Source: Paraburkholderia sp. ZP32-5 (GTDB lineage Bacteria; Pseudomonadota; Gammaproteobacteria; Burkholderiales; Burkholderiaceae). Taken from it: a stretch of DNA of 64,000 nt. Under the pieces are notes generated by a model, which saw only the letters and a program-made list of their open reading frames with translations, did not search any database and was not told the DNA's origin. Both the position numbers and the translations under genes were made by a program. This document shows positions 63,326-64,000 of the stretch, piece after piece. The number at the start of each line of letters is the position of its first letter. The stretch's first letter is position 1. The DNA lies in assembly GCF_021390495.1 (NCBI RefSeq), contig NZ_JAJEJP010000001.1:4092001-4156000 (forward strand), written 5' to 3'.

Positions 63326-64000
63326 ATGCAATTTGAAGTAAGAGCGCTTTCTCCGGAGAACCGGATCATCGCCCTTGTCGTCGACGCACAGGACGAAGCG
63401 GGCGCGCGTGCCCACGCCGAGGCGCGCGGCCTGCACGTGACGCGGGTCGCGCCGGTGCGTGCGCTGCGCCGGCCGGCCGGCTCGCGCGGCAGGATCTCGC
63501 TGGTGCTGTTCAGCCAGGAACTGCTCGCGCTGCTGAAGGCGGGTTTGTCGATCGTCGAGGGGCTGGAGGCGCTGCTCGAACGCGAGGGCGGCGCGCGGCT
63601 GCGCGGCGTGCTGGAACGCCTGCTCGCCGGGCTGCGCGAGGGCAAGCGCTTTTCGAGCCTGCTCGGCGAGCAGCCCGATGTGTTTCCGCCGCTCTACGTC
63701 GGCATCGTGCGCGCAGCCGAGGGCACCAGCGACCTGCCGCGCGCGCTGCAACGCTATGTCGATTATCAGGAGCGGATCGATACGGTGCGCAACAAGCTCG
63801 TCAGCGCGGCGATCTATCCGAGCATCCTGCTGGTGGTCGGCGGCGGCGTGTCGGCGTTTCTGATTTCCTACGTGGTGCCGCGCTTCGCGACGATCTACGA
63901 GGGCACCGGGCGCGCGCTGCCGTGGATGTCGCAGATGCTGCTCGACTGGGGCAAGTTCGCGTCGGCCCACGGGCTGCCGCTGCTGATCGCCGTGCTCAGC
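63326..64000 (+). CDS. gspF: Type II secretion inner-membrane platform protein GspF, 5' part
   Basis: The first 225 codons are inside the window and the gene runs off the end. The product begins MQFEVRALSPENRIIALVVD. It contains the first T2SSF domain (LFSQELLALLKAGLSIVEGLEALLE; YVGIVRAAEGTSDLPRALQRYVDYQE) and the first transmembrane segment (YPSILLVVGGGVSAFLISYVV), in the order expected for GspF/PilC proteins. Neighbouring gspG makes a T2SS rather than type IV pilus role more likely. Gene order gspG-gspF directly after a giant exported enzyme differs from the canonical gspCDEFG order. Confidence 0.92.
   Translation, partial: MQFEVRALSPENRIIALVVDAQDEAGARAHAEARGLHVTRVAPVRALRRPAGSRGRISLVLFSQELLALLKAGLSIVEGLEALLEREGGARLRGVLERLLAGLREGKRFSSLLGEQPDVFPPLYVGIVRAAEGTSDLPRALQRYVDYQERIDTVRNKLVSAAIYPSILLVVGGGVSAFLISYVVPRFATIYEGTGRALPWMSQMLLDWGKFASAHGLPLLIAVLS

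Overview
The window is GC-rich DNA from a flagellated Gram-negative betaproteobacterium, most likely Paraburkholderia or a close Burkholderia relative. The evidence is the gene style (ribosomal protein S21 next to an aldo/keto reductase, fliC-fliD-fliT, a trimeric Gram-negative porin, SPINDLY-type O-GlcNAc transferases, GspG/GspF). No rRNA, tRNA, CRISPR array or intact insertion sequence was seen.

Layout. 0-6.5 kb is housekeeping: the end of a histidine-phosphatase-like gene, a small secreted His/Tyr-rich protein, a HAD phosphatase, a BadF-type sugar kinase, 3-methyladenine glycosylase (tag), a conserved hypothetical, rpsU and an aldo/keto reductase. 6.8-20.3 kb is the flagellar filament and its glycosylation block: fliC, fliD, fliT, a TPR-OGT glycosyltransferase, a methyltransferase/TagF fusion, a TagD cytidylyltransferase, a GT2 enzyme, an unknown protein and a second TPR-OGT. 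TagD plus TagF suggests glycerol-phosphate decoration of a glycan, which is unexpected in a Gram-negative flagellin locus.

20.3-32.3 kb holds the most unusual content: two tandem giant genes (1531 and 2431 aa), read on the minus strand towards the second OGT. They are built almost wholly of an eight-residue Leu/Ser/Thr/Gln repeat. In the larger protein the octads are organised into 56-aa (168-bp) super-repeats and still longer blocks. I see no signal peptide, Cys or Trp. Strong hairpins separate the two genes from each other and from the OGT gene. 32.9-40.5 kb adds more glycan enzymes: two near-duplicate GT2s, a methyltransferase-TPR-GT9 fusion, a sulfotransferase plus DUF616-like fusion and a GT2-methyltransferase fusion. 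A reasonable working model is that 6.8-40.5 kb is one surface-glycoprotein island in which flagellin, and perhaps the octad proteins, are heavily O-glycosylated.

40.7-55 kb is metabolic and accessory: a Na+/Ca2+-exchanger-family transporter behind a recognisable yybP-ykoY (Mn2+) riboswitch; a PhoD-like Tat lipoprotein with altered metal ligands; a GH31 lipoprotein, MFS permease, SnoaL-like protein and porin; an alpha/beta hydrolase whose nucleophile is Ala; a LysR regulator; then a lower-GC patch with an orphan Imm52-like immunity gene, an integrase relic and an acyltransferase 3 gene. 55.3-64 kb encodes a 2447-aa secreted multidomain protein (GH2-like head, Ig-like, three discoidin-type domains, GH64 beta-1,3-glucanase tail) immediately followed by type II secretion genes gspG and gspF, the last cut by the window edge.
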